64,000 nt of DNA from G965240465 sp965249525. Lineage in GTDB: Bacteria > SAR324 > JACQKK01. A model generated the notes under the pieces. The model saw only the letters and a list, made by a program, of their open reading frames with translations. It was not told the origin of the DNA and did no database searches. Made by a program: the position numbers and the translations under genes. The DNA lies in NCBI GenBank assembly GCA_965249525.1, contig OZ252237.1:682001-746000 (forward strand), read 5' to 3'. How positions within the stretch are numbered: position 1 is the stretch's first letter; each line of letters begins with the position of its first letter. Below, piece by piece: positions 44,760 through 53,054 of the stretch.

Positions 44760-45686
44760 ACCTGCTTGATTGTCGCTGCGGTGCATGCTGCTGTTTTTCC
44801 AGTGAGCACGTACAGTCAATACACCTTGGGGTGAGGTGACATCCAGCGGTTGGCTGTCAATACGCAAATAACGGCTGCTAAACATTTGTAGGGCATCAAG
44901 TTCCCCCTGTTGGATAAGTTCAGCCAGTTCTTGACCGGTGGGAGAGAGCGTATCTAGTAGCAGGACTCTATCCCCCGCATTGAGGTTAAGGAATGGATGA
45001 GGAATCGTATTCATATTTGCGTTCTTAAGGTTTTGATCCACCTCTACTTCTTCCCAGCAGTCGGGATCTTGTATGCTATTAAGGCAGGCGCGCATTTCCG
45101 CTGATGTTTTGGCATTTCTCAGTTGAGGTTGATTGTTCTTCAGCCTGCGACGATAGTGGCGGCCATCACGGTAGAAATCCTTTTGAGGATCGGGACTTTC
45201 TGCCCAGGGAGGATCTTGGGAGGTGGAGACATTAAGTATTTCCCCCTGGTTGTTGACTTGCAAGAATATGAAGAGTGGAATTTCTCCATAACCCAGATCA
45301 TAGGGCGGTGATGCCTGTAAATAACGGACTAATCCCCAGATGGGTCTGTTTCTGGACATTCCTGAAGCTTCACATTTATATCCTGTACGATATAGGCTTA
45401 CATCAGGATCTGTTGTGGATGATCTAGCAGGGGCACAGAAAAGTTTAATGTCTACAACCCCACGGTAATATACTTTTGGTAAAAAATAATAGGAACCATT
45501 GAGGATAGTCCCCTGACCTAAATTAATAAAAGTGTTTATTTGCGTCCCTATTTTGAGACTTATAGGTTTAATTTTGGGAGCATCCTGTTCGCCTTCAGCA
45601 AGGGCAGAAAAGTTGGTGTAGAGTTGAGTCATTTTTGCTGAGGTCAGCACTGATCCAAAAGGAAATTCCAGTTCGGTCCACGCCAT
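44757..45686 (-). CDS. Tail-tip or fibre-like protein, last gene of virion block
   Basis: A 309-residue protein. The opening (MAWTELEFPFGSVLTSAKMT then QLYTNFSALAEGE) resembles tail-fibre proteins, which often start with a short segment where the particle's base is set up and samples are counted (AxxMNQLxxNFxAL). The rest is beta-rich with many aromatic residues and a Cys pair region. It is probably the distal tail or receptor-contact protein. No peptidase or collagen-like repeat is seen. Identification rests on position and the N-terminal pattern. Confidence 0.55.
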   Translation of the reverse strand: MAWTELEFPFGSVLTSAKMTQLYTNFSALAEGEQDAPKIKPISLKIGTQINTFINLGQGTILNGSYYFLPKVYYRGVVDIKLFCAPARSSTTDPDVSLYRTGYKCEASGMSRNRPIWGLVRYLQASPPYDLGYGEIPLFIFLQVNNQGEILNVSTSQDPPWAESPDPQKDFYRDGRHYRRRLKNNQPQLRNAKTSAEMRACLNSIQDPDCWEEVEVDQNLKNANMNTIPHPFLNLNAGDRVLLLDTLSPTGQELAELIQQGELDALQMFSSRYLRIDSQPLDVTSPQGVLTVRAHWKNSSMHRSDNQAG

Positions 45687-45757
45687 TAGATTCTCCTAGT
45701 TATGGGGAATAAAAAGATACGCTTGTGATGCGCACCAAGAGATAAAAAATACATGCT

Positions 45758-46951
45758 TTATGCCAGCCTTATTTCCCATGCATCCATTTGTCCAAGAAAA
45801 TTGTCATCTAGTTTCAATCCACTGGCCTCAGGCGGTGTGTTAAGCAGGTTGAGGCGGGTGGTGCCCCTTTCCATGTCGATTTCTTGGGAAGTGATACGCC
45901 AGGGAATGCTGAGATCAATACCCAAATCTGGAACTTGATCTAGGTAAATTATTTCTCCCGGCTGCTGTAAAGCAGCAGCTAGAATACTGCCCACAGTTAA
46001 TTGTGTAGAAGGTTCTGACCTGGTGTAAAGCACGCGTTGGGCTGTGTAGTGGGCATCGGCAGGAGCGGTATGCCAGATACTGGTGCTTTTTAGTACCATT
46101 TCACGTTCGCCAAAGCGGCCGATGGAATCATCATTCTTGACTTCAACGATATGCGCCCATTGGCGCTCTTGGGTTGAATAGCCAGCATGTACCCAAATGT
46201 GATTTCTAATGGACTGTGGCGAGGTTTGCGCATTCAAATGCGTGATGTATTTAAATGGCAAACGGGGTGCTGGGGCTGGGCGGAAGGTGGTATGGGAGAA
46301 ATGAAGTTTGTTGTCTTGAAGATAAATAGCAGAGTGGGTGATAGTAACCAACTGACGGAGGGCATCACCCAATTTGACGTTGGCAAAGTGAGCCTGCATA
46401 CGAATGTTTTGTTCTTGCCAGAGTCTGTGCCACTCGGAGAATGAAGTATAATCAAGGTCGGGGTTATTGTTGTTTTCCAGTGCGGAAACACCGCCATGTT
46501 CGGTCAGTAATAGCCAAACAAGTTCTGATGGCAGGCGGTTCTGGTTGGTAAGGTCAAGAGGTTCACCACCTCCCAGCAGGTGTTCTGTGATGCGGCTGAT
46601 ATCATCTTGGGCTTGTAGTTGTATGGAATCATGAGAAATAGAGGCTCGTTCTAGGCGACCGTGGAAAAGTGTGATGAATTGCAAGCTGTTCTGGGGATGC
46701 GTCCAACCTAAGCGGATTTCACATGGGGTATGGAGGAGTTGGCCGCTGCCGATTTTTTCTGCCAGGGCTTTTTGATACACCAGGTTAATGGACATGTTGG
46801 AGGGGCGCAGGTTGTTCCATTCGCGGTGGATGCGCGGCCACTGACGCACCAGAAAGGAGAGGTCTTCATTGTCCAGCAGGAAGTACCTTTGTGGTTGCGA
46901 AGAGTTCGCTGTTGTTTGTTCTTTGAACCAGTCAGATGTGATGTAGGTCAT
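45758..46951 (-). CDS. Tail hub / baseplate-like protein
   Basis: A 397-residue protein. FHGRLERASISHDSIQLQAQ near residue 95 and LSIPWRITSQEIDMERGTTR near the C-terminus look like the repeated beta modules of siphovirus tail-hub proteins, which describe a threading ring at the tail end. It follows the small 131-residue tail protein by 52 bp and precedes the fibre-like gene by 71 bp. No hydrolase motif is visible. Function is inferred from gene order and fold-like pattern. Confidence 0.55.
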   Translation of the reverse strand: MTYITSDWFKEQTTANSSQPQRYFLLDNEDLSFLVRQWPRIHREWNNLRPSNMSINLVYQKALAEKIGSGQLLHTPCEIRLGWTHPQNSLQFITLFHGRLERASISHDSIQLQAQDDISRITEHLLGGGEPLDLTNQNRLPSELVWLLLTEHGGVSALENNNNPDLDYTSFSEWHRLWQEQNIRMQAHFANVKLGDALRQLVTITHSAIYLQDNKLHFSHTTFRPAPAPRLPFKYITHLNAQTSPQSIRNHIWVHAGYSTQERQWAHIVEVKNDDSIGRFGEREMVLKSTSIWHTAPADAHYTAQRVLYTRSEPSTQLTVGSILAAALQQPGEIIYLDQVPDLGIDLSIPWRITSQEIDMERGTTRLNLLNTPPEASGLKLDDNFLGQMDAWEIRLA

Positions 46952-47003
46952 GCAAGATCTCTGTTGAGGAGGAAACTTTCTTTTTTAAGCGGGAAGAATG
47001 GCT

Positions 47004-47399
47004 TTAAGTTGTGGTTGATGAAGGCTGATAGGTTTCCAATTCCAAGTGTCCCCGATAGCGATCTGTATAAGGAAGAATGTGTTGTCCCAGTGGTAGTTTG
47101 CGATTCACCAGCAGTACCTGGTACAGCGGCGTTGAGACACCGTCCATCCAATGCAAGGGGGTGTTGTTTTGCCACCAACCGTTGATTAACTGAATATCTT
47201 GGAGGCTAAGGTGGCTGATGGAGAATTTCCAACGTTTCCATTCGCCAAAGCGGTAGCGGAACATGTTGCCGGTTTGGGTACGATGACTGGCCTCTAATTT
47301 TTGGTGTTCACGGACGTAATCATATTGCGGATGAAGGCTGATGCCTTCACTAGAATTGACAAAAAGCAGGTATTGGGGAGAAGTAGAATTTCCAGTCAT
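47004..47399 (-). CDS. Small minor tail protein
   Basis: A 131-residue protein rich in aromatic residues (FRYRFGEWKRWKFSISHLSL, INGWWQNNTPLHWMD). The pattern of a short beta protein directly after the tape measure fits a distal tail or tip-assembly protein. I do not recognise the family. Gaps to neighbours are 35 bp upstream and 52 bp downstream. Confidence 0.6.
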   Translation of the reverse strand: MTGNSTSPQYLLFVNSSEGISLHPQYDYVREHQKLEASHRTQTGNMFRYRFGEWKRWKFSISHLSLQDIQLINGWWQNNTPLHWMDGVSTPLYQVLLVNRKLPLGQHILPYTDRYRGHLELETYQPSSTTT

Positions 47400-47434
47400 A
47401 TGTGGTTGTAGTTGAGATGTGAAGGAGAATACTT

Positions 47435-48304
47435 TCAGCGTTCAGCAGCGAATGCTGGGTAGACACCATTTTCATAGAGGGAGTTCATGGCGTCATAGAT
47501 GCGTACAGCGAGCAGTTCTCGTAGATCGCGTTCATCCATACGCAAGAGGGAATCAATATGGGTGGCATTTTCCAGGATATGTACCTGCATGTTTTGAACG
47601 ATGATGTCGCCATGCGAGGTACCTTGACGGGTGAGAAAGTGGGTGAGGTCTTGATTTTGATTGGGGGAAAGAACACGTTCTCCTTTGTTTAGCAGGTAGG
47701 TTTGTTCTCTGGGGATGAAATCCAGGCCACCATGTGCGGCAGGGGGTTTTTGTTTGGAGATGGAGCGAGCGAGCGCCAGGCCGCGAGCCAGTTCAGCGGC
47801 TGCCACCAGAGGCCCCAGTGGCCAGGGGACACTGGCAGCAGCTTTGGAGGCACGCAAATATGCGGAGATAAGCGCTTCACCAACAGACAAGGCTTTGTAT
47901 ATGTTAAAGCCACGGGTTCCCTGACTTTTTGCCAAATCAGCAAAGCGTCCTAGCGCACTGGAGACCTCTTGCAAACGTTTATGGTTTTCGCCTTGTTGCA
48001 GGGCAGTAATGCTTTTTTCGTGTGAGATACGCAGCTTCTTCAACAAGGAATGATGTTTCTGCGTGCGTGCGACTTCAGCAGCTTGGCTATTGATGATTTG
48101 TGCTTCTTGGCTCGCTCGGGCATCAGCTTGCAATGCAGCGCTTTGTTGAGCAATCCGAGCACTTTCTTCGGCAGATTGGTTTATTGTTTGCTGACTTTGC
48201 TGCAAGGCTCGCGCGCTGGAAAGAGATTTTTTCCCCATGCGTTCTAAAGTGGTAGAGAAAGCATCGCGGGCTTCAATGACAAAGGCGATTTTCTGTTCTG
48301 GCAT
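47435..48304 (-). CDS. Tape measure protein, very short
   Basis: A 289-residue protein with an N-terminal coiled-coil, Gln/Ala-rich region (residues about 20-150), an amphipathic-hydrophobic segment (VPWPLGPLVAAAELARGLAL) and the C-terminal block GGLDFIPREQTYLLNKGERV then LSPNQNQDLTHFL, typical of tape measure C-termini. At the usual rule of about 0.15 nm per residue it would set a tail of roughly 40 nm, much shorter than most siphoviruses and similar to gene transfer agents. It directly follows the frameshifted chaperone, the standard order. Confidence 0.8.
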   Translation of the reverse strand: MPEQKIAFVIEARDAFSTTLERMGKKSLSSARALQQSQQTINQSAEESARIAQQSAALQADARASQEAQIINSQAAEVARTQKHHSLLKKLRISHEKSITALQQGENHKRLQEVSSALGRFADLAKSQGTRGFNIYKALSVGEALISAYLRASKAAASVPWPLGPLVAAAELARGLALARSISKQKPPAAHGGLDFIPREQTYLLNKGERVLSPNQNQDLTHFLTRQGTSHGDIIVQNMQVHILENATHIDSLLRMDERDLRELLAVRIYDAMNSLYENGVYPAFAAER

Positions 48305-48360
48305 AGCAAGTGAGTGATGAGTTGGAAAAACGGGTTGTTGATTGCAACAAGGATCAAGTT

Positions 48361-48965
48361 TTAAGAAGAAAGGGATGAGGGAGGCTGCATGCGGTACATT
48401 TCACTGGTTATCCATTCAAAAATCTGCACCACATAATGTGGCTGTTCTGCATAGGGGCAGCCATCTGGCCATTCTAGGCGTACCCAGTGATCTTGCAGAC
48501 GCGTGTGGCAGTTTCTCCAAGCATCCCACCAGACATGGATAGAAAGCCCGACCACTTCTAGTGGTGCCGTCAACTGCATGCCTTCGGCAAGTCGGCGGAC
48601 GGCACGGCGGACTTTTTTTCATCGGGCTCTTCCTCTTCTGACGGTCTCCCGCGAATCAATATGGCTAGCAAAGTATCCACCAGTGAGCTAAAGTACTGAT
48701 GCTCTAAGATATCTTCTAGGGCAGCTGGAGAACCCTGAATGCAGAGACCAGCAAATGCTGTCACATAATCAGGCAGCATTTGTGCGCCGACTTCCTGCAG
48801 CCGCAGGCTTTGTTCCCAGGCATTGCTAGAGGATGACGCATTCGTTGGATGCAGATAGGGCAGCAAACGAAGCATATCTTTGCGTTTCAATGCCCGCATG
48901 CGGCCAGTTACGGTTTGCTCCCCAAAAGGAATGGAGAATTCAAACTGTGGTAAAAATTCGTTCAT
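48361..48965 (-). CDS. Tail assembly chaperone G-GT fusion made by -1 ribosomal frameshift
   Basis: The upstream frame (48965-48570) is read to codon 118 (AAG ending at 48612); a -1 slip at A-AAA-AAG (48618-48612) continues into the frame that ends at 48361, giving a 201-residue fusion. The downstream part (GLSIHVWWDAWRNCH, HYVVQIFEWITSEMY) has no ribosome binding site of its own but is conserved-looking and lies exactly where lambda GT's T domain lies, just before the tape measure. In lambda-like tails both G and GT are needed to load tube protein on the tape measure. Confidence 0.85.
48564..48618 (-). promoter_or_regulatory. -1 programmed frameshift site: slippery heptamer and stimulatory stem
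   Basis: Read on the minus strand, A-AAA-AAG (48618-48612) is followed by a 6-nt spacer TCCGCC and then a stem GTGCCGTC (48605-48598) pairing perfectly with GACGGCAC (48571-48564) across a 26-nt loop. Heptamer, spacer and stem match known efficient -1 sites such as dnaX. Confidence 0.85.
48570..48965 (-). CDS. Tail assembly chaperone, unshifted G-like product
   Basis: A 131-residue product made when no frameshift occurs. The N-terminus MNEFLPQFEFSIPFGEQTVT and RMRALKRKDMLRLLPYL describe a small alpha/beta protein; the acidic stretch PSEEEEPDEKK marks the slip site. Only the last 13 residues (SAVPSADLPKACS) differ from the fusion. The usual ratio favours this short form strongly. It follows the tube gene by 27 bp. 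Confidence 0.8.
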   Translation of the reverse strand: MNEFLPQFEFSIPFGEQTVTGRMRALKRKDMLRLLPYLHPTNASSSSNAWEQSLRLQEVGAQMLPDYVTAFAGLCIQGSPAALEDILEHQYFSSLVDTLLAILIRGRPSEEEEPDEKKSAVPSADLPKACS

Positions 48966-48992
48966 AGTAAACCATTGTCCACAAAATAAGCT

Positions 48993-49973
48993 TTAAGCGT
49001 TGGTGATGGTGTAAGCAGATTGGGTGTTGACCAAGGTGATATTGAGGGCAGCTGTGTTTTGTTGATAAATCGCCTTGGCAGAGAATTCGCTTTCTAAGGG
49101 ACCAGGACCGCTGATGGTGGGTTTTAATTCCAGATAGCGGAATTTGGGAACACTCATGGTCACGGATTCTTTGAGATTGCCAGGCAGCGTAACTCCGCTT
49201 TCAAAGCTCAGACTAAAAGGACGCTCTGCTTGATTGAGGAAGGCCTGATATTCTGTTCTGCTGCCCAAACGGGCGGATCCTTGCAGGCTGATAGTGCGAA
49301 AGCCGCTGCGCTGTATCCGTGAAGGATGTCTGTTGCCGTCCAAGGTATGGACAGCTTCCAAGTTTTCGTCTACTTGAATACTCAGCTGAGTGAATTCACC
49401 GTAGGCGGTGCTGTTGATATGGCAGCTGGCTTGATGCCAACTAAGGGGTGTTTCAGAAGGGTAATTGGCAGTGATGGCAGCATGGTCTGATACACGCCCT
49501 CCCAGTAGATTCAGCTTGACCTTGAGGAATTCACCATTGGCGATGCTCAATTCCAACGATGACACCGTCATGTTGTAAAAGACACTGGCTTTTGTGTCTC
49601 CTTGAAAGTGCTTGTAAAGAGTGAGCAACGGATTGGGAAAATTGCTGTTGTGATCTTGTTGGCTAGGGGTGAATTTATGGGTGTAGTCCCCCTGATTGTT
49701 CCTGACGCTGGTGGCGCTTCCAAAGGCAGCTTTCAGCAACACACCCAAAATGGCGGGGGAGGCTTCTAATTCAATATCGCCACTGATGGTGATCGGTCCT
49801 GGATGATGAGAACCTTCTTCAAATACACCGCGTATTTTTTGTTCTACTAAGGGGGGTTGTTCTACTACTACCGATTCTGAAAGCAATGGCAGCCAGTGCA
49901 GGGTTGTCAGTTGAGCAGTGTCCTCGGTGGATTGAAAGCCTATGGCCAGCGAAGCATTTTGTCCGTAAGTCAT
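48993..49973 (-). CDS. Major tail tube protein
   Basis: A 326-residue beta-rich protein. The opening MTYGQNASLAIGFQSTEDTA and the segment GVFEEGSHHPGPITISGDIE are typical of siphovirus tube subunits of the Phage_tube type, where a hexameric beta-barrel ring stacks on the tape. No sheath gene is present, so the tail is non-contractile. It starts 107 bp after the tail-terminator-like gene. Confidence 0.8.
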   Translation of the reverse strand: MTYGQNASLAIGFQSTEDTAQLTTLHWLPLLSESVVVEQPPLVEQKIRGVFEEGSHHPGPITISGDIELEASPAILGVLLKAAFGSATSVRNNQGDYTHKFTPSQQDHNSNFPNPLLTLYKHFQGDTKASVFYNMTVSSLELSIANGEFLKVKLNLLGGRVSDHAAITANYPSETPLSWHQASCHINSTAYGEFTQLSIQVDENLEAVHTLDGNRHPSRIQRSGFRTISLQGSARLGSRTEYQAFLNQAERPFSLSFESGVTLPGNLKESVTMSVPKFRYLELKPTISGPGPLESEFSAKAIYQQNTAALNITLVNTQSAYTITNA

Positions 49974-50080
49974 GAGAACTCCTATGAATTCGTTTAAAGG
50001 AAAAGGAAACAGGATGATGAAAAATAGCAGGGTAGAAATTGCAATGAAAACATCTTGGATAAAAAGCGAGAGCTCAATAT

Positions 50081-50530
50081 TTAACGAGGGATAGTTTGCA
50101 GAGCGATTTCGTTAGTGAACAACCATGTATCCGTGCTGAGATCTCTTTGGAAGGGAACAATTTCCATCTCTTGCAGGACTAACAGCTTGCCGTCCAAGGT
50201 AGGGTTGCTATAGAGGGCTTGAAGCAACAGATTTTGAATTTGATGCAAACGATGACTAGCTTCTTGGGAGCTTTTGTGACTGGCTTCTTGAAGATATAGC
50301 AGCATCTCTAGCTGTATTTGCCAGGAATTGCTTGCTGCGATGGTGCGGGGATTTAGCTGTAACCTACCGGGATAAATGCCCAACCATGGAGTAAGACCAG
50401 CATCGCGATTGATAGGTTCGGCATGCTGTATGGTTAGCCCTGCTTTTTTGATCTCTGGATGTTGAGAAAGCTGTGATTCCAAAGCCTGAGCAATGGCGTC
50501 TACTGGGGCATAGTTTAGCGTTTGATTCAA
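50081..50530 (-). CDS. Tail terminator-like protein (Mu gp37 / lambda U position)
   Basis: A 149-residue protein encoded between the completion protein and tube genes. The layout (NYAPVDAIAQALESQLSQHP start, then WQIQLEMLLYLQEASHKSS) resembles the small alpha/beta terminators that cap the tail before it joins the head. It contains a repeated SHKSSQEASHRL segment. Function is inferred from gene order. Confidence 0.6.
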   Translation of the reverse strand: MNQTLNYAPVDAIAQALESQLSQHPEIKKAGLTIQHAEPINRDAGLTPWLGIYPGRLQLNPRTIAASNSWQIQLEMLLYLQEASHKSSQEASHRLHQIQNLLLQALYSNPTLDGKLLVLQEMEIVPFQRDLSTDTWLFTNEIALQTIPR

Positions 50531-50576
50531 ATGACTTTCTTGTATAGGTGTTTATGAGGATATAGAGAAAAGCTTT

Positions 50577-51059
50577 TTAAGGGTTTTTCTTTTGAGGCAG
50601 AAAGGGTAAAAGGGGCAGCAGACGGTTTAGTGTGTGCTGCAACAGTTGTTGGGCTTGTGGCAGATCTGGAAGCAATGGTCGTTTGGGAACACCTTTTCCT
50701 AGATGATGGCGGGCAGCATAAGGAGCGGTATTGCGTACTTGTACGTGTGTGGCGGATGGCAGCAATTGGAAGCTGCGTTGCAGTCTTCCGGTATTTACCA
50801 GCAGAGGACGGGTGTTGCGAGTGCGCGAGCTATTGCTGGCACGGGGCGGCCATCCGCCACTTTGTAGCAAGCCTCCTTGACGTTGAAAATTCTCCTGTGT
50901 CCAATCCAACAAAGTTTGCCCTAATTTTCGGTTGGTTTGCTTCACCCAGTGTGCGGCAGATTGAGGATTCTCCCACTGGCGACCCAGTTGCTCTAAGGCT
51001 TGGTATGCGTTGGTTTCAGGCATGGCGGTATGGAGTTTGGGATAATTGAATGCAGCCAT
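50577..51059 (-). CDS. Phage virion morphogenesis / tail completion protein (Mu G or gp10-like)
   Basis: A 160-residue protein. GQTLLDWTQENFQRQGG then WPPRASNSSRTRNTRPLLVN, followed by TGRLQRSFQ and NTAPYAARHHLGKG, is the classic pattern of the gpG/HK97 gp10 family that finishes the head-tail joint. The gap to the upstream connector is 14 bp. Confidence 0.78.
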   Translation of the reverse strand: MAAFNYPKLHTAMPETNAYQALEQLGRQWENPQSAAHWVKQTNRKLGQTLLDWTQENFQRQGGLLQSGGWPPRASNSSRTRNTRPLLVNTGRLQRSFQLLPSATHVQVRNTAPYAARHHLGKGVPKRPLLPDLPQAQQLLQHTLNRLLPLLPFLPQKKNP

Positions 51060-51073
51060 AAGAAAGGGTTAAA

Positions 51074-51478
51074 TTATTGATGGCGGTTATCGCTGTCTTT
51101 GTTGGCAAAGATGGGTTTTTGGTTGCTGGTACTGCTCCATACCTGCTGTTGGTGTGATTGAGTCCAGAGCAATTCTCCATTTTCCAGCACCATAGCCTGG
51201 CGCCCTTGGGAAATGGCTTCAATCCGCTGATGGATATCTTGTTGCAGAGGTTGTATGGCTTTTTCATCTTTGCTGCGTTGGAGTATCAACAGATAGGCAA
51301 GGTCAATAGTAAGGTCGCTGGCAGTGAGGTTGTTTTGTCCCAAGGGGATGGAAGTCCAAGGAGCAAGCATCGCCTCCAGCCGTGCAGAAGCATGCGGTAG
51401 GTAATGGTTGTTAAGTTCTTCATCACTAAGGCGAGTGGTGTAGCGTTCCTTGAATTGGGTGGCAGTGGCGTAGAGCAT
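51074..51478 (-). CDS. DUF1320-like head-tail connector protein (Mu gp36-like)
   Basis: A 134-residue protein starting MLYATATQFKERYTTRLSDE, the usual opening of DUF1320/gp36-type adaptors, with the following helical bundle and LTIDLAYLLILQR. A longer frame is open to 51568 but the extra residues look like non-coding sequence, so I start at the internal ATG at 51478. The start is separated from the capsid gene by a 158-bp gap that holds a strong stem-loop. Confidence 0.75.
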   Translation of the reverse strand: MLYATATQFKERYTTRLSDEELNNHYLPHASARLEAMLAPWTSIPLGQNNLTASDLTIDLAYLLILQRSKDEKAIQPLQQDIHQRIEAISQGRQAMVLENGELLWTQSHQQQVWSSTSNQKPIFANKDSDNRHQ

Positions 51479-51543
51479 GGTAACTAGGGGGAAAAAACTA
51501 AAGAATGGATAATCGCTAAGAACTATCTTTAAGAAACAAGGGA

Positions 51544-51619
51544 GGAGGCAGCCAGAAACACACACCAAGACCTGTTGCTGCCGGGGCTATAGGCTGCAGT
51601 CGGCCCTAAGGCTGCCTCC
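51544..51619 (-). promoter_or_regulatory. Long stem-loop between capsid and connector genes
   Basis: GGAGGCAGCC (51619-51610, minus strand) pairs perfectly with GGCTGCCTCC (51553-51544) across a 56-nt loop that itself contains GC-rich segments able to pair. It starts just after the major capsid stop. It may slow or stop transcription so that capsid protein is made in excess, or protect the capsid mRNA 3' end. Confidence 0.55.
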
Positions 51620-51636
51620 CTATCCGCTTTGTAAAA

Positions 51637-52590
51637 CTAGCTGATAACCGAGGTAATCAAATGTGCTAGTAAGCCAGCTGTAATGACTTCATCCTGGTAA
51701 TAGCCAATCTCCACCTCATGACAGTGGCGACGGGAGTCAAAGGGATGACGCATCACCTGCATGTTGGGGATATCCGATGCAGCCCAGCGGAAGAAATAGC
51801 CAAAGGAAGGAGTTTCCATAGTGGCTTGTTTAGGGGCGTAATAGACCAGCACATTTTTGCCCCAGATGCGTTCTAGGGATTGATTCAGACCTTCAGCGGC
51901 AGTGTTTTTCCAGGTATTGCCAACCAGCACCTTGCTTTCCAGCAATTCTTCTACTTGGGATACCCCAGGATGCAAACCCCCGCCTGATTCACTGGGGCTG
52001 CTAGTACGGTCACTAACTTTCTTGTGGCGACGAAACAACTGCCACGCTTTGCCAGAAAACAATACGTGGTTGGGACGGTAGCCGGTGGCATCTTCTACTG
52101 TATCCATAGCCGTTAGGACATTACTGAGAGGATCAGCTGAACTAGAATTCCATTTGGTGCTGGGGGTGGAATTGCTGGAAATGTTAGCAGTACTATTGAT
52201 AAGTTTAGCCAGGCGGATTTCCCAGTCTAACAAGAGAGCATCCTGCAAACGCATGATGCGGCCTTCTTCAAATTGTTGGATGAAGGCCGGATCTGCATTG
52301 GTGCGATCTTCCAAGGTGATGTCTGCTTTCAGTGCATAATTGTTGCAGAAAAAACCTTCGCTAGAGATGCGGGAATAAATTTTATTGGCTTCAGTTCCGC
52401 TTGAACGGCGGGTGTTTTCTTGTCGGAATAGGTCTGATTGCTCAAACACTACATATTTATCGGATTGTTTGGGCACTTGTACTACGGGAAACACCTGATC
52501 AGCAATAAAGCCCATCGGACGATAGTTAAGTGCCACATTGGAAAGATGTTGATCCAAGTGTAAGGCATGGCCTTGCATGTATTCGCTCAT
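51637..52590 (-). CDS. Major capsid protein, HK97-fold (E-like)
   Basis: A 317-residue protein. The opening MSEYMQGHALHLDQHLSNVA and the blocks GFIADQVFPVVQVPKQSDKY and NNYALKADITLEDRTNADP are typical of a family of major capsid proteins found with Mu-like heads. The start is the ATG at 52590, which has AAGGAG 6 nt upstream; an upstream ATG at 52653 overlaps the decoration gene's end region. It follows the decoration gene, the usual order. Confidence 0.82.
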   Translation of the reverse strand: MSEYMQGHALHLDQHLSNVALNYRPMGFIADQVFPVVQVPKQSDKYVVFEQSDLFRQENTRRSSGTEANKIYSRISSEGFFCNNYALKADITLEDRTNADPAFIQQFEEGRIMRLQDALLLDWEIRLAKLINSTANISSNSTPSTKWNSSSADPLSNVLTAMDTVEDATGYRPNHVLFSGKAWQLFRRHKKVSDRTSSPSESGGGLHPGVSQVEELLESKVLVGNTWKNTAAEGLNQSLERIWGKNVLVYYAPKQATMETPSFGYFFRWAASDIPNMQVMRHPFDSRRHCHEVEIGYYQDEVITAGLLAHLITSVIS

Positions 52591-52659
52591 TTGAAACTCC
52601 TTAGAGGGGGCGATTGGTTTTTGGAATTGAATGCCAGAGACTGCTGTATTCAAAGACAG

Positions 52660-53040
52660 CTATTTCTTGGCTGGTGTAGCGAAGTTAAATATCCCTGTGC
52701 CAACAGCATTGGCAGACACATCGGAATCCAAACAACGTCCGATGACGAGACTGTTGGTTGTAGCAGGGATGAAGTATCCGCTGGTGGTTACGGTCAATAA
52801 ACTGCCAGCAGGGATGCTAGCTTTAGCGATGAATTTCATCACGCCAGCGTAGCCGACGGTAATATGTTCACCTTGTTTTCCACCATACTGCAGGATACCA
52901 AGAGCAGTTTCGCTCGTAGAGGCGATTAAACCTGCGGTAGTGATGGCTTTAAAAAGATGTCCTTCTGTAGAAGCGTTGAGATTGCTAAGATCTTCTCCTG
53001 CCAGCAGGGTCCAGTTTGAGTAAGGGCCTTGAATTGCCAT
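52660..53040 (-). CDS. Head decoration / stabilisation protein
   Basis: A 126-residue beta-rich protein with a strong AGGAG before its ATG. GHITVGYAG-like and SLLTVTTSGYFIPA segments match small capsid decoration proteins (DUF2190/lambda D position) encoded between scaffold and capsid genes. It probably trimerises on the capsid surface. Confidence 0.7.
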   Translation of the reverse strand: MAIQGPYSNWTLLAGEDLSNLNASTEGHLFKAITTAGLIASTSETALGILQYGGKQGEHITVGYAGVMKFIAKASIPAGSLLTVTTSGYFIPATTNSLVIGRCLDSDVSANAVGTGIFNFATPAKK

Positions 53041-53054
53041 GAAATGCTCCTATT

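Noticed and set aside
48416..48622. 68-codon minus-strand frame MKKSPPCRPP... starting at the slippery site
   Set aside because: It is the +1-direction frame, Pro/Arg/Cys-rich, and does not continue to the tape measure; the -1 frame explains the region.
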